NCBI GenBank assembly: GCA_029248525.1
Contig: JAQWJE010000039.1
Span: 124,001 to 188,000, forward strand
Reading direction: 5' to 3'
Origin: Candidatus Binatia bacterium
Lineage (GTDB): Bacteria; Desulfobacterota; Binatia; UBA12015
DNA length: 64,000 bases
Of the stretch, positions 43,675 to 52,048 are shown in pieces; the first letter of the stretch is position 1; each line of letters starts with the position of its first letter. The position numbers were made by a program, and so were the translations under genes. The notes below the pieces were generated by a model, which saw only the letters and a program-made list of their open reading frames with translations, made no database searches and was not told the DNA's origin.

Positions 43675-45315
43675 ATGGAAAGTTTTAATCTCGCAATTTT
43701 GAACGAGCGGCTCGCGGAAAGCATGCCGGATCGTGAGTGTATGGTTTTTGGCGAACGTCGCTTGACGTACGCTGAAGTCGCCGAGCGTTCCCGTCGACTC
43801 GCCGACTATCTCCGCAAGGAGGGATTGGGTGAGGCGACCGATCGTCAGGGCCTGCCTGGCTGGCGCTCGGGGCAAGATCACCTGGCGCTCTATTTGATGA
43901 ACGGCAATGAGTATATCGAGGGTATGCTCGGAGCCTTCAAGTCACGGACTGTTCCGATCAACGTGAACTATCGTTACGTGGAGGAGGAGCTGCGGTATCT
44001 CCTTCGCGACGCGGGGGCCCGGGCCGTGATTTTTCACGCTCGCTTTGCAGAGCAGTTGGCCAAGATTCTGCCCGACCTGCCGGAGCTCAAAGTATTGATT
44101 CAGGTGGAAGACGAAAGCGGAGCCCCGCTTCTGCCCGGAGCGATCGGGTACGAGGATGCTCTGGCCGCCGGATCCCCCGATCCTGTGAGCATGGAGGCAT
44201 CGCCCGACGATCTCTATGCTCTGTATACCGGCGGAACGACCGGGATGCCGAAGGGCGTTCTCTGGCGGCAACATGATATTTTCATGGCGGCGATGGGCGG
44301 ACGACTTCAGGATGGTAGCGGCTTTGTCGAGAGCACCGACCAGGTTCTGGAGATGGCGGTGAATGGAGGAATGAAGGTCCTGGCGGCTCCACCGTTCATG
44401 CATGGCGCCGGTCATTGGCTCGCTTTCATTACCCTTCATGGGGGCGGGACACTCTTCATCCAGAACGTCGTGGACCGTCTCGATGCGCATGATCTTCTCG
44501 CTACGATCGAGCGCGAGAAAGTGAATTTGATCGTGATTGTCGGTGACGCGTTTGGTCGGCCTCTTCTCGACGCGATTCGGGAGGGCAACTACGACCTTTC
44601 CAGCCTCTTCGTGGTGGCCAATGGAGGGGCTCCGCTCAGTGTGACGGTGAAAGAGGCGCTCCTCGAGCAATTGCCGCACGCTTTGGTCATGGACGGAATT
44701 GGTTCCTCCGAAACTGGTCAACAGGGAATGCATACCAGTTCCAGGGAAAGCGGCGCGTCTACCGGGAAATTCACGCCTGTGGACGACACCTGTGTGGTCG
44801 ACGAAAACCTCCAGACCCGATTGACGCCGGGTAGCCCGGAGGTGGGATGGTTCGCCAAGGGCGGAAATGTGCCCCTTGGGTACCTCGATGACGAGGAGAA
44901 AACCCGCAAGACTTTCCCCGAGATCGAAGGTGTTCGTTATGCGGTTCCGGGGGATCGTGCCCGACACCTTGAGGATGGTTCCGTAGAGGTTCTCGGGCGG
45001 GACTCCGTGACCATCAACTCAGGCGGCGAGAAGATTTTCGCAGAGGAGGTCGAGCAGGCCTTGCTGGCACATCCGGCTGTTTATGATGCGATTGTTGCCG
45101 GTCGAAAAAGCTTGCGCTGGGGGCAGGAGGTCGTAGCCGTCGTGCAACTGAAGGAGGGCGTGGAAACTTCGAACGCAAGCCTGCTCGAGGAATGCGCTCG
45201 CCATCTTGCACGCTATAAGCTGCCCAAGGATTTTGTGTTTGCGGAGCGAATCCAGCGCAGTCCAAGCGGGAAGGCCGATTATCGCTGGGCCAGATCGCTT
45301 GTGGAAACTCCGTGA
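43675..45315 (+). CDS. AMP-dependent acyl-CoA synthetase
   Basis: 546 residues; GGAG precedes ATG 43675. ATP motif YTGGTTGMPKGVLW near residue 182, the A5 motif GIGSSETGQQG near 342, and SGGEKIFAEEVE with the C-terminal catalytic Lys in SGKADYRW mark a fatty-acyl-CoA ligase of the ANL superfamily. It shows the QHDIF segment shared with steroid- and medium-chain-type ligases. It lies 1 kb from the thiolase/DUF35 pair, but on the opposite strand; the substrate is not defined. Confidence 0.92.
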   Translation: MESFNLAILNERLAESMPDRECMVFGERRLTYAEVAERSRRLADYLRKEGLGEATDRQGLPGWRSGQDHLALYLMNGNEYIEGMLGAFKSRTVPINVNYRYVEEELRYLLRDAGARAVIFHARFAEQLAKILPDLPELKVLIQVEDESGAPLLPGAIGYEDALAAGSPDPVSMEASPDDLYALYTGGTTGMPKGVLWRQHDIFMAAMGGRLQDGSGFVESTDQVLEMAVNGGMKVLAAPPFMHGAGHWLAFITLHGGGTLFIQNVVDRLDAHDLLATIEREKVNLIVIVGDAFGRPLLDAIREGNYDLSSLFVVANGGAPLSVTVKEALLEQLPHALVMDGIGSSETGQQGMHTSSRESGASTGKFTPVDDTCVVDENLQTRLTPGSPEVGWFAKGGNVPLGYLDDEEKTRKTFPEIEGVRYAVPGDRARHLEDGSVEVLGRDSVTINSGGEKIFAEEVEQALLAHPAVYDAIVAGRKSLRWGQEVVAVVQLKEGVETSNASLLEECARHLARYKLPKDFVFAERIQRSPSGKADYRWARSLVETP

Positions 45316-45466
45316 ACTCGATCCTGTCAGGGCATGCGAGGAATGTCGTTGACCCGTTTTTGCCCGGAGTGGTAGTCAGGTCCATGTTTCTTGCAACCCT
45401 CAGGTGCCGGAGATTCCCGGCGCTGTCGGAGGGTGAGGGCGACCTGAGCGAGGCCGGCCCACAGCC

Positions 45467-46693
45467 ATGAATCTGCGCATTGCACGATATATCGATCGTT
45501 GGCTCGGCTTGTTTATTTGCTTCGGTCTCTGGGCGATCAGCCGAGCGCTCGGACGTCTGCCCCCTCTCGGTGCAACGACCCCGCCGGAAGACGGTCCGCT
45601 GAAACGTCCCAGGCGAGTTCTGGGGATCAAGTTCTATGGGCTCGGGAACATTGCGATGATTCTCCCGACCGTGGCCTCGGTTCGCGGCGAGGGTGAAGTT
45701 GAGTTTGATTTCCTGACCCTTCCAGGTAACCGCAGCCTGCTGGAACAGAGCGGTCTGGTCTCGACGGTTCTGACCGTAGATGTCGACAGCTTCCCGAATT
45801 TTCTGGGCTCTGTTTTTCGTCTCCTTCGCCAGTTGCGTGGTGGCTACGATGCCGTCCTCGACTTCGAGCAATTCATGAAGCTGTCGAGTATTTTAGGTTC
45901 CTTGACGAGCGCTCCGGCCGTGGTCGGGTTCAATACAGATGGTCAGGCTCGCGGTTGGCTCTATACGCACCGGGTGGCTTATGCCGACACCGATCATATG
46001 GCTGATATCTTCATGCGCCTGGCTGTCCCTCTTGGTCGAGAAACCCTTCCGGCGCCACTGATCCTGCTTCCGACGCTGCCGCAGGACCGCGCGGATATTC
46101 AGGAACGATTCCCCGAGGATCCGGATAAACCTCTGGTCCTGATGCATGTGGGTACGGGGCCGAACTTCGACAAGATTGCCATCAAGCGATGGTCAGCCTC
46201 GAATTTCGCAGCGCTTGCCGACCACCTGGTCCGTGAGCGTCATTGCCGAGTGGTATTCACCGGCGTTGGCGTGGAGGAAGCTGGACTGGTGCAACAGGTG
46301 ATCGGCATGATGGCGGAGTCTCACGCCGCTACCGACGCCTGTGACGCGCTTTCGGTGGGGGAATTGACCGCGCTGCTTGGCCATTCGCTTTGTGTGGTCA
46401 CAAACGATACCTCCATTTTGCATTTGGCAGGGTTGATGCATACCCCGGCGGTCACTTTCTTCGGGCCGACGGAGCCCCGTCTGTATGGCCCTCGAGGGCC
46501 TCTCGATCTGGTTTTCTACGAGCAACTTTTTTGTAGTCCGTGCCTGTCCAATTATAATCTCAAGATCAGCCGGTGCGTGAATCCGGTCTGCATGAAGCGA
46601 ATCGAAGTCTCAAGGGTAATCGAAACCATGGAAAGCGAATTTTTTCCCCGCCTGGATCTCGCGGCGACAAAGGCTCGACCGGAGGTCCATTGA
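45467..46693 (+). CDS. Glycosyltransferase family 9 (heptosyltransferase-like)
   Basis: 408 residues. A hydrophobic N-terminal helix (10-30) is unusual for GT9. Then GIKFYGLGNIAMILPTVA (key part GLGNIAMILPT), the donor site HVGTGPNFDKIAIKRW, VVTNDTSILHLAGLM and FFGPTEP fit the WaaC/WaaF fold. A C-terminal Cys cluster (CSPCLSNYNLKISRC) is also seen in other GT9 proteins. The gap before it (151 bases) shows nothing certain. Its stop makes a TGATG junction with the epimerase gene, so both belong to one operon. Confidence 0.85.
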   Translation: MNLRIARYIDRWLGLFICFGLWAISRALGRLPPLGATTPPEDGPLKRPRRVLGIKFYGLGNIAMILPTVASVRGEGEVEFDFLTLPGNRSLLEQSGLVSTVLTVDVDSFPNFLGSVFRLLRQLRGGYDAVLDFEQFMKLSSILGSLTSAPAVVGFNTDGQARGWLYTHRVAYADTDHMADIFMRLAVPLGRETLPAPLILLPTLPQDRADIQERFPEDPDKPLVLMHVGTGPNFDKIAIKRWSASNFAALADHLVRERHCRVVFTGVGVEEAGLVQQVIGMMAESHAATDACDALSVGELTALLGHSLCVVTNDTSILHLAGLMHTPAVTFFGPTEPRLYGPRGPLDLVFYEQLFCSPCLSNYNLKISRCVNPVCMKRIEVSRVIETMESEFFPRLDLAATKARPEVH

Positions 46694-47751
46694 TGAAGGT
46701 CCTTGTGACGGGAGCCTCAGGCGTATTGGGTCACACCCTGGTCCCTCAATTGGTCGAAAAGGGGTACGATATCCGCCTTTTCGATATGGTGCCGACGCCC
46801 GAGTCGCTGCACGACGCGGTCCGGTCGGTCGGGCGTGAGGCTCGGATCGAATCGATCACGGGGGATATGCGTGACAAGGCTGCGCTGAGCGAAGCCTGCC
46901 ACGATGTCGAAGTGGTGCATCATCTGGCGGCCGGCCAGCGCATGAAGCCACAGTTCGCCTCCTTGTCCGAACAGGATATCTTCGACATGAATTTGACTGG
47001 CGTCCAGAATGTCCTCGATGCTGCCAGGGAAAAACGAGCTCGACGAGTCGTATTCATTTCGAGTTCGGCGGTGTACGGGATTCCGCGCACCGAATTGGTC
47101 GACGAGGAGACGCATCCGAAGGAACCGCTGGGCGCTTATGGTGCGTCCAAGCTCGAGGCAGAGAAACTCTGTCTTCAGGCAATCGATGGCGGGCAGGATG
47201 TGGCCATGCTTCGACCCATGAGCCTTTTTGGGGACGGGATGACGGGCGTATTCGTCCTGCTTTTCGATTGGGTGCGCCGGAATCGGCGCGTTTTTCTCCT
47301 CGGGAGTGGCGCAAATCGCGTCCAGATGGTGGCAGCGGACGATGTCTCGCGCTGCGCGATTTTGGCGGCGACGTCCGATAAGGCGCGCGGTTTGGTTGTA
47401 AATGTCGGTTCTCCACCGGAGTCTGTGCCCTCGGTTCGTGCGCAATGCGAGGCTTTGATCGCCTATGCGGGGGCCTCGTCGAAAATCATGGCGTTTCCGG
47501 CAGCTTTGCTTCGAAACGCGGCGCGCGTGCTGAATCTTGTAGGTATGTCGCCGATCGTACCTGAGCATTATAAATTGGCGGATGTGAATTTCGTGCTGGA
47601 CATTAGTCGTGCAAGGGAGAATCTTGGTTGGGAGCCTTCGGGAGACAATATCAAGATTACTTGCGACGCCTATGACTGGTACCTCGAAAACTGGGAGCGA
47701 GTTGCGCCCAAGCCAAACCTGCCTCTGCGCATTCTGGAGGCGGTGACTTGA
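46693..47751 (+). CDS. NAD-dependent sugar epimerase/dehydratase
   Basis: 352 residues from ATG 46693, defined by TGATG. Extended SDR: VLVTGASGVLGHTL at 3-16, VVHHLAAGQ, FISSSAVYG and the catalytic YGASKLEAEK (Tyr-x-x-x-Lys). Position between a glycosyltransferase and a radical SAM enzyme suggests that it modifies a nucleotide sugar or a lipid-linked sugar. The next gene starts with a TTGA overlap. Confidence 0.88.
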   Translation: MKVLVTGASGVLGHTLVPQLVEKGYDIRLFDMVPTPESLHDAVRSVGREARIESITGDMRDKAALSEACHDVEVVHHLAAGQRMKPQFASLSEQDIFDMNLTGVQNVLDAAREKRARRVVFISSSAVYGIPRTELVDEETHPKEPLGAYGASKLEAEKLCLQAIDGGQDVAMLRPMSLFGDGMTGVFVLLFDWVRRNRRVFLLGSGANRVQMVAADDVSRCAILAATSDKARGLVVNVGSPPESVPSVRAQCEALIAYAGASSKIMAFPAALLRNAARVLNLVGMSPIVPEHYKLADVNFVLDISRARENLGWEPSGDNIKITCDAYDWYLENWERVAPKPNLPLRILEAVT

Positions 47752-48839
47752 AGCTTCGCACTTATGCAGCTCTGGCCAAGAAGGCTTTCGACGCCAATTT
47801 CAAGCGCCTCGATCATCCCTTCAAATTGACTTTCGCGATCACCTACTGGTGCAATTACAAATGCCAGACCTGCAACATCTGGAAGATGAAGCCGCGGAAC
47901 GAACTCCGGGTCGACGAAATTCGCGAGTTCTTCCGTAAATCACGAGACTTCCTCTGGGTGGATCTTACGGGCGGGGAGGTCACGCTGCGCAAGGATTTTG
48001 TCGAGATCGCGCACACTGTGATCGACGAGAGCCCGAATCTCTTGCTGCTCCACTATCCGACCAATGGCTACCTCTCGGACAAGATCGTCGAAAACACGCG
48101 CCAAATCATGGAGCGACGTCCTGAGAAACTGATCATCACGGTTTCCACGGACGGTGACGAGGCCACCAACGACGAAATTCGTGGGATTGATGGCGGGTGG
48201 CAGCGTCAGATGGAGACCTTTCGGCGCCTCCGTGAGATTCCAGGGGTCGAAGTGGTTTTGGGAATGACTCTGTCGCAGATGAACGTTGATCATTTCCCCA
48301 CCGCATTTGCTGCCGCTGCAAAGAAAATACCCGGGCTTACCTACCAGGACTTCCACGTGAATATTGTTCACGAGTCTTCTCACTATCTGGGGAACGACGA
48401 ACTCGGCCTGAGAGACCACGTGGCGCCCACCATGCTGCTCGAGTCGGTCAAGGAGGTGGCGCGACTCCGAGGTTTGCCACGAGGGCCGGTCGGCTATCTC
48501 GAGGGGCAGTATCTCGACCGTGTGGAGCGCTATCTGATGACGGGTAAAACCCCGATGCGCTGTCATGCTCTTTCCGCCTCCTGCTTTGTGGACTCGTGGG
48601 GAAATGTTTTTCCGTGCACAATCTATGATCGCAAGATCGGAAGCTTGCGCGATGTGGACTACGATCTCCGTCAAATCTGGTCGACGCCTCTGGCCGAGGA
48701 TACGCAGAAAGAGATCTGGAAGGCCGATTGCCCTCAGTGCTGGACGCCCTGTGAGGCCTACCAATCGATTATGGGGAATTTCCTGGTCCCCGGCCGCGAA
48801 CTGGGTGGATCCGAGCCCAGCCTCGAAGCCAAGCCCTGA
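47748..48839 (+). CDS. Radical SAM enzyme with SPASM-like C-terminus
   Basis: 363 residues from TTG 47748. CNYKCQTC near residue 35 holds the SAM-cluster cysteines; LTGGEVTLR follows. The C-terminal part carries CHALSASCFVDSWGNVFPCTIYD and CPQCWTPCEAYQ (quoted in short parts: SASCFVDSWGNVFPC and CPQCWTPCEA), which provides cysteines for extra iron-sulfur clusters. The family is not one I can name. Its tight overlap with a sugar epimerase and GT9 gene suggests modification of a sugar or glycolipid, rather than of a peptide: no small precursor peptide is visible nearby. Confidence 0.85.
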   Translation: MKLRTYAALAKKAFDANFKRLDHPFKLTFAITYWCNYKCQTCNIWKMKPRNELRVDEIREFFRKSRDFLWVDLTGGEVTLRKDFVEIAHTVIDESPNLLLLHYPTNGYLSDKIVENTRQIMERRPEKLIITVSTDGDEATNDEIRGIDGGWQRQMETFRRLREIPGVEVVLGMTLSQMNVDHFPTAFAAAAKKIPGLTYQDFHVNIVHESSHYLGNDELGLRDHVAPTMLLESVKEVARLRGLPRGPVGYLEGQYLDRVERYLMTGKTPMRCHALSASCFVDSWGNVFPCTIYDRKIGSLRDVDYDLRQIWSTPLAEDTQKEIWKADCPQCWTPCEAYQSIMGNFLVPGRELGGSEPSLEAKP

Positions 48840-48845
48840 CCCACC

Positions 48846-50453
48846 TCAAAGAGCGGGTTCGCATTGGGAGTCCCGGTATTGGAGAGCCTCGGCGACATGG
48901 GTTTCGGTGACCGTTGGCGAGTCCTCGAGATCGGCAATGGTTCTCGCGACGCGCAAGGTTCGATGGTAGCCCCGGGCCGTGAGTCCGAGGTGGTCCACGT
49001 TTTCCTCGAGAAGTGTACGAGCGACGGTTTCGATGCAGGCAGTCTGGTCCAACTCGTTCGGGGATAGTCTGGCATTGCAGGCGGCGTTCGCACGCACAGC
49101 CTGATGCGCCGATGCGGCGAGCACGCGCGTACGAACTTTCGCAGAACTTTCGTCGGGGAGTCCCTCCCGCAGAAATGTCGGATGCGTCGGCGGCAGGTTC
49201 AAATAGAGATCGATTCTGTCGAGCAACGGACCCGATAGGCGACTGCGATAGCGGAGTCTCGCTCCCGGACTGCAGCTGCAAGGCTGCGTGGGGTGGCCAT
49301 ACCGCCCACATGGACATGGGTTCATGGCCGCTACCAACAGGAAGCTGGTCGCAAATTGAGATTCGAGGCCGACTCGATGAAGAGTCACCTGTTGATCCTC
49401 CAGCGGTTGTCGCAGTGCCTCGAGGGTTTGGGGGTGGAATTCCGGAAATTCGTCGAGGAAAAGTACCCCATGATTGGCGAGAGCGATCTCGCCTGGCACG
49501 ATCGGACGACCTCCTCCGACAAGACCGACGCGGGTGATGCTATGATGCGGTTGTCGGCACGGCGGGTCGCCCCGGGCGAGTCCATCGATTGCGAGTCCGG
49601 CAAGTCCATGCACCGCCATGGCTTCGAGGCGCTGCCGGTCTGTCATCGGGGGGAGAATGCCCGGCAATCGCTCGGCCAGCATTGTCTTGCCGGATCCCGG
49701 AGGGCCGCAGAAAAGAACGTTGTGACCGCCGGCGGCCGCGATCTCGAGTGCTCGTTTGGCGAGTGGTTGGCCGTGAACCTCGGCAAGGTCGGGCGTGGGC
49801 GGCAACTCCTTTGTGCCCGCGCCGCCACTCGTGGGGTCGGGGCGGGGCCAAACACTTTGCAAGCGACTCTGGAGATAAATCTGTGAATGACTCTCCGAGG
49901 TGGCGCCAGCCGTGCCCGAAAGTCGGGCGTGCCCCGCGGTTTGCGTCTCTGCCGAAATCTCCATCATGGCGACGGCAGCACGCAGGTCGGCGGGCGCCTG
50001 TATGGCGAGGTCGGGTACCATCCGTGCCTCTTCTTCGTTTTGCGGTGCCACGAGCACCCGATTGAATCCTGCAGAGAATGCGCCAAGGAGTGTGGCCAGA
50101 CAACCGCGCAAGCCGCGCAGCGATCCGTCGAGAGCGAGTCCCGCCGCGACCAGGACCCGTTGGCTTTCTGGTACCGTGAGTGTGCCATGGGCCTCGAGGA
50201 GCGCGAGCGCGATTGCCAGATCGAGACCGGCGCCGTCTTTTCTTTCATCGGCCGGCGCCAGATTGATGGTGGTTCGATAGGGCGCCAAATGAAATCCGCT
50301 GGCCGCGAGTGCAACGTGAGCGCGGTCGGCAGCTTCGCGGACGGCTGGTCCGGGGAGTCCCAGCAGTTGCGTTCGGGGGAGGCCACGGGTGAGTTCCACC
50401 TCCACCTGAACGGGTCTTGGCGACATTCCCGACAGAAGGCAGCTATGAATCAT
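48846..50453 (-). CDS. comM: ComM/YifB-type Mg-chelatase-like AAA+ ATPase
   Basis: 535 residues. N-terminal ChlI domain (VQVEVELTRGLPRTQLLGLP, key part EVELTRGLP), Walker A GPPGSGKT at 250-257, PHHSI followed by VGGG, GVLFLDEFPEF (Walker B), and a CxxxCxxxxxxxCxC zinc-like group AMNPCPCGRYGHPTQPCSC (key cysteines 4). ComM is a branch-migration helicase that extends heteroduplex during natural transformation. A long linker (165-220) is less conserved. The gene ends 7 bases from the convergent radical SAM gene. Confidence 0.93.
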   Translation of the reverse strand: MIHSCLLSGMSPRPVQVEVELTRGLPRTQLLGLPGPAVREAADRAHVALAASGFHLAPYRTTINLAPADERKDGAGLDLAIALALLEAHGTLTVPESQRVLVAAGLALDGSLRGLRGCLATLLGAFSAGFNRVLVAPQNEEEARMVPDLAIQAPADLRAAVAMMEISAETQTAGHARLSGTAGATSESHSQIYLQSRLQSVWPRPDPTSGGAGTKELPPTPDLAEVHGQPLAKRALEIAAAGGHNVLFCGPPGSGKTMLAERLPGILPPMTDRQRLEAMAVHGLAGLAIDGLARGDPPCRQPHHSITRVGLVGGGRPIVPGEIALANHGVLFLDEFPEFHPQTLEALRQPLEDQQVTLHRVGLESQFATSFLLVAAMNPCPCGRYGHPTQPCSCSPGARLRYRSRLSGPLLDRIDLYLNLPPTHPTFLREGLPDESSAKVRTRVLAASAHQAVRANAACNARLSPNELDQTACIETVARTLLEENVDHLGLTARGYHRTLRVARTIADLEDSPTVTETHVAEALQYRDSQCEPAL

Positions 50454-50560
50454 CGGTTTCTCGGGTCCGCAGTGTCATTCTCGCCAGCGTAATCCTTCAG
50501 GCAAGAGTTCCGAGTCCGTGGAAAATGCAGACGAAGCATTTAGGGGTTGGCGTTAATGCT

Positions 50561-51394
50561 TCAGCGGCCGCGTAAAATTTCCCGACAGAGTCGCGTGTAA
50601 CGACGCGACTCTGTCTGGTTCCCCAGACGGGCGTGGAGCCTCGCGAGGCAATGGTGTCCGTCGACATTCTCGGGATCGGCCACGAGCAGTTGCGAATAGC
50701 GACGGAGAGCCTTGGCCGAATCTCCCTGATCTTCGCTGAGGACCGCCAGGTTGAAGAGGGCGGTGCGCTCCTCGCCGTCGAGCTTCAATGCGTTCTGGTA
50801 AAGGGACTCGGCGCGATCATAGGCCCCGGACTCGTGTTCGAGGCGGCCGAGGTTTACGTAGGCGGGTATTGCTGTGCGATCAAGTTCGATCGCCTCTTCG
50901 TAGGCGACTTTCGCCTCGGGCAATGAGGTTTTCTCCAACTCGAGTCCCCGCGTGAACGCGCGGTAAGCCGCCCGGTCATCTTCCACGGGGGTGAGGTTTT
51001 CGATGCGGGAGTTCTGGTCGCGCCTCTGGAACCCGAGCAGAAGCTGGCCGTTATCCAACCAACGGCGGCCCTCGTGGGCAATCACCACGCGTTCCCCCTC
51101 CAGACGTAAATTTACGCTCGATATATCGCGCCCCTCGGGTAAGCGTGCCCGGATTTCCCGAACCAACTCGGCGATGCGTCGCGGAGGAAGGTTGGCGTCG
51201 AGGAGCGTTCGGGTCGCCCGCAGAACGAGGACGTCGTGCAGGGAATATTCGAATCGGCCCCGGAGGCCCCGAGTGGGCCGCAGGAAGCCCGCACGAACAC
51301 AATTGCGGACGCGAACCGGCGTCAGCTTCGCCAGCTTGGCGATCTCGCGCGTGGTGAAGACGCGGCCCGCGATATTGTCGTTGTCGCTGCTCAT
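50561..51394 (-). CDS. MerR-type HTH regulator fused to TPR domain
   Basis: 277 residues from ATG 51394 (an in-frame start at 51430 lies inside the tusA-like gene). Residues 11-80 form a MerR-like winged helix: VFTTREIAKLAKLTPVRVRNCVRAGFL then FEYSLHDVLVLRA (quoted parts REIAKLAKLTPVRVR and FEYSLHDV). Residues 140-270 are three to four TPR units (AKVAYEEAIELD, PAYVNLGRLEHESGAYDRAESLY in parts, ALFNLAVLSEDQGDSAKAL). The region between (90-130) is a beta-rich insert. It may sense a partner protein through the TPRs. It starts four bases after the TusA-like gene. Confidence 0.82.
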   Translation of the reverse strand: MSSDNDNIAGRVFTTREIAKLAKLTPVRVRNCVRAGFLRPTRGLRGRFEYSLHDVLVLRATRTLLDANLPPRRIAELVREIRARLPEGRDISSVNLRLEGERVVIAHEGRRWLDNGQLLLGFQRRDQNSRIENLTPVEDDRAAYRAFTRGLELEKTSLPEAKVAYEEAIELDRTAIPAYVNLGRLEHESGAYDRAESLYQNALKLDGEERTALFNLAVLSEDQGDSAKALRRYSQLLVADPENVDGHHCLARLHARLGNQTESRRYTRLCREILRGR

Positions 51395-51398
51395 GGTT

Positions 51399-51641
51399 CT
51401 AGCGCTCGAGCTCGATCTCCCAGCCCTCACGCCTTTTCAGGACCTGAATCACGGCATGTCCACTCGCCTCCGCCGCGCGGGGCAGGTTTTGCACCGCCCG
51501 TGGATCATCGACAAGAACCGCGAGGCGCGAACCTGCGGGCATTCCCTCGAGGGAAACCTTGGCCCGGGCCCAGTTCAGCGGGCATTGAACACCGCGAAGA
51601 TCAAGTAATTCCGGTGTCTGCGGGGAAGGTTGCAAGGCCAT
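51399..51641 (-). CDS. TusA-family sulfur-carrier-like protein
   Basis: 80 residues. LDLRGVQCPLNWARAKVSLE (key part LRGVQCPLNWAR) is the TusA core with the active Cys20, but the usual CPxP reads CPLN, a variant known among TusA relatives. LVDDPRAVQNLPRAAEASGH continues the fold. TusA-type proteins pass sulfur as persulfide. It is the middle gene of an operon with a DUF3467 protein 8 bases upstream and the MerR-TPR regulator 4 bases downstream. Confidence 0.85.
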   Translation of the reverse strand: MALQPSPQTPELLDLRGVQCPLNWARAKVSLEGMPAGSRLAVLVDDPRAVQNLPRAAEASGHAVIQVLKRREGWEIELER

Positions 51642-51649
51642 CTTCGGGG

Positions 51650-51958
51650 TTATTGCAGGGTTGGTTGGGCTGCATTGGCCTCGGTGATCGGGCCGAAATT
51701 CGCTTCATAGCGCCGCAGGTTGTCCTCGAGTGCGCGCAAGATCCGCTTGGCGTGGGCCGGCGCGACGATCACACGGGAGCGGAGCAAGGCGACGGACTCC
51801 TCGGCGTCGGGTGTCTGCGGTGGCGCGAAGAGATAGTCGAGCACGAACTCCTCTGGCCTGTGGGTCACCATCATCATGTTGGCATAGACCCCCGTTGCCG
51901 TCTTGGGGTCCGTCTGCACATTCATGGGCTTCGAGTTCTTACGGGATGGATCCGACAT
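51650..51958 (-). CDS. DUF3467 family protein
   Basis: 102 residues from ATG 51958, with GTGAGGG directly upstream; a longer frame from 52042 would leave only six bases to the divergent helicase start. The core YANMMMVTHRPEEFVLDYLFAPP (key part HRPEEFVLDYLFAPP), SRVIVAPAHAKRILRALEDNLRRYE (key part RVIVAPAHAKRIL) and FGPI are the marks of DUF3467, a small family of unknown function. First gene in the operon with the TusA-like and MerR-TPR genes. Confidence 0.85.
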   Translation of the reverse strand: MSDPSRKNSKPMNVQTDPKTATGVYANMMMVTHRPEEFVLDYLFAPPQTPDAEESVALLRSRVIVAPAHAKRILRALEDNLRRYEANFGPITEANAAQPTLQ

Positions 51959-52048
51959 ACCCTCACCATGCCATGGTTCAGCGCGGTAGTCATCCACCAG
52001 CACCTCGGATGGTGCGAACGGCTGTTGCATAGTAGGAATCAATTCCAG

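Noticed and set aside
45316-45466. Promoter TTGACC with TAGTCA before the GT9 gene
   Set aside because: The -10 match is poor with an 18-base spacer; not enough to list as a feature.
51236-52048. 271-codon extension before the UvrD helicase
   Set aside because: Antisense to the TusA-like and DUF3467 genes; the helicase Q motif starts normally soon after ATG 52049.
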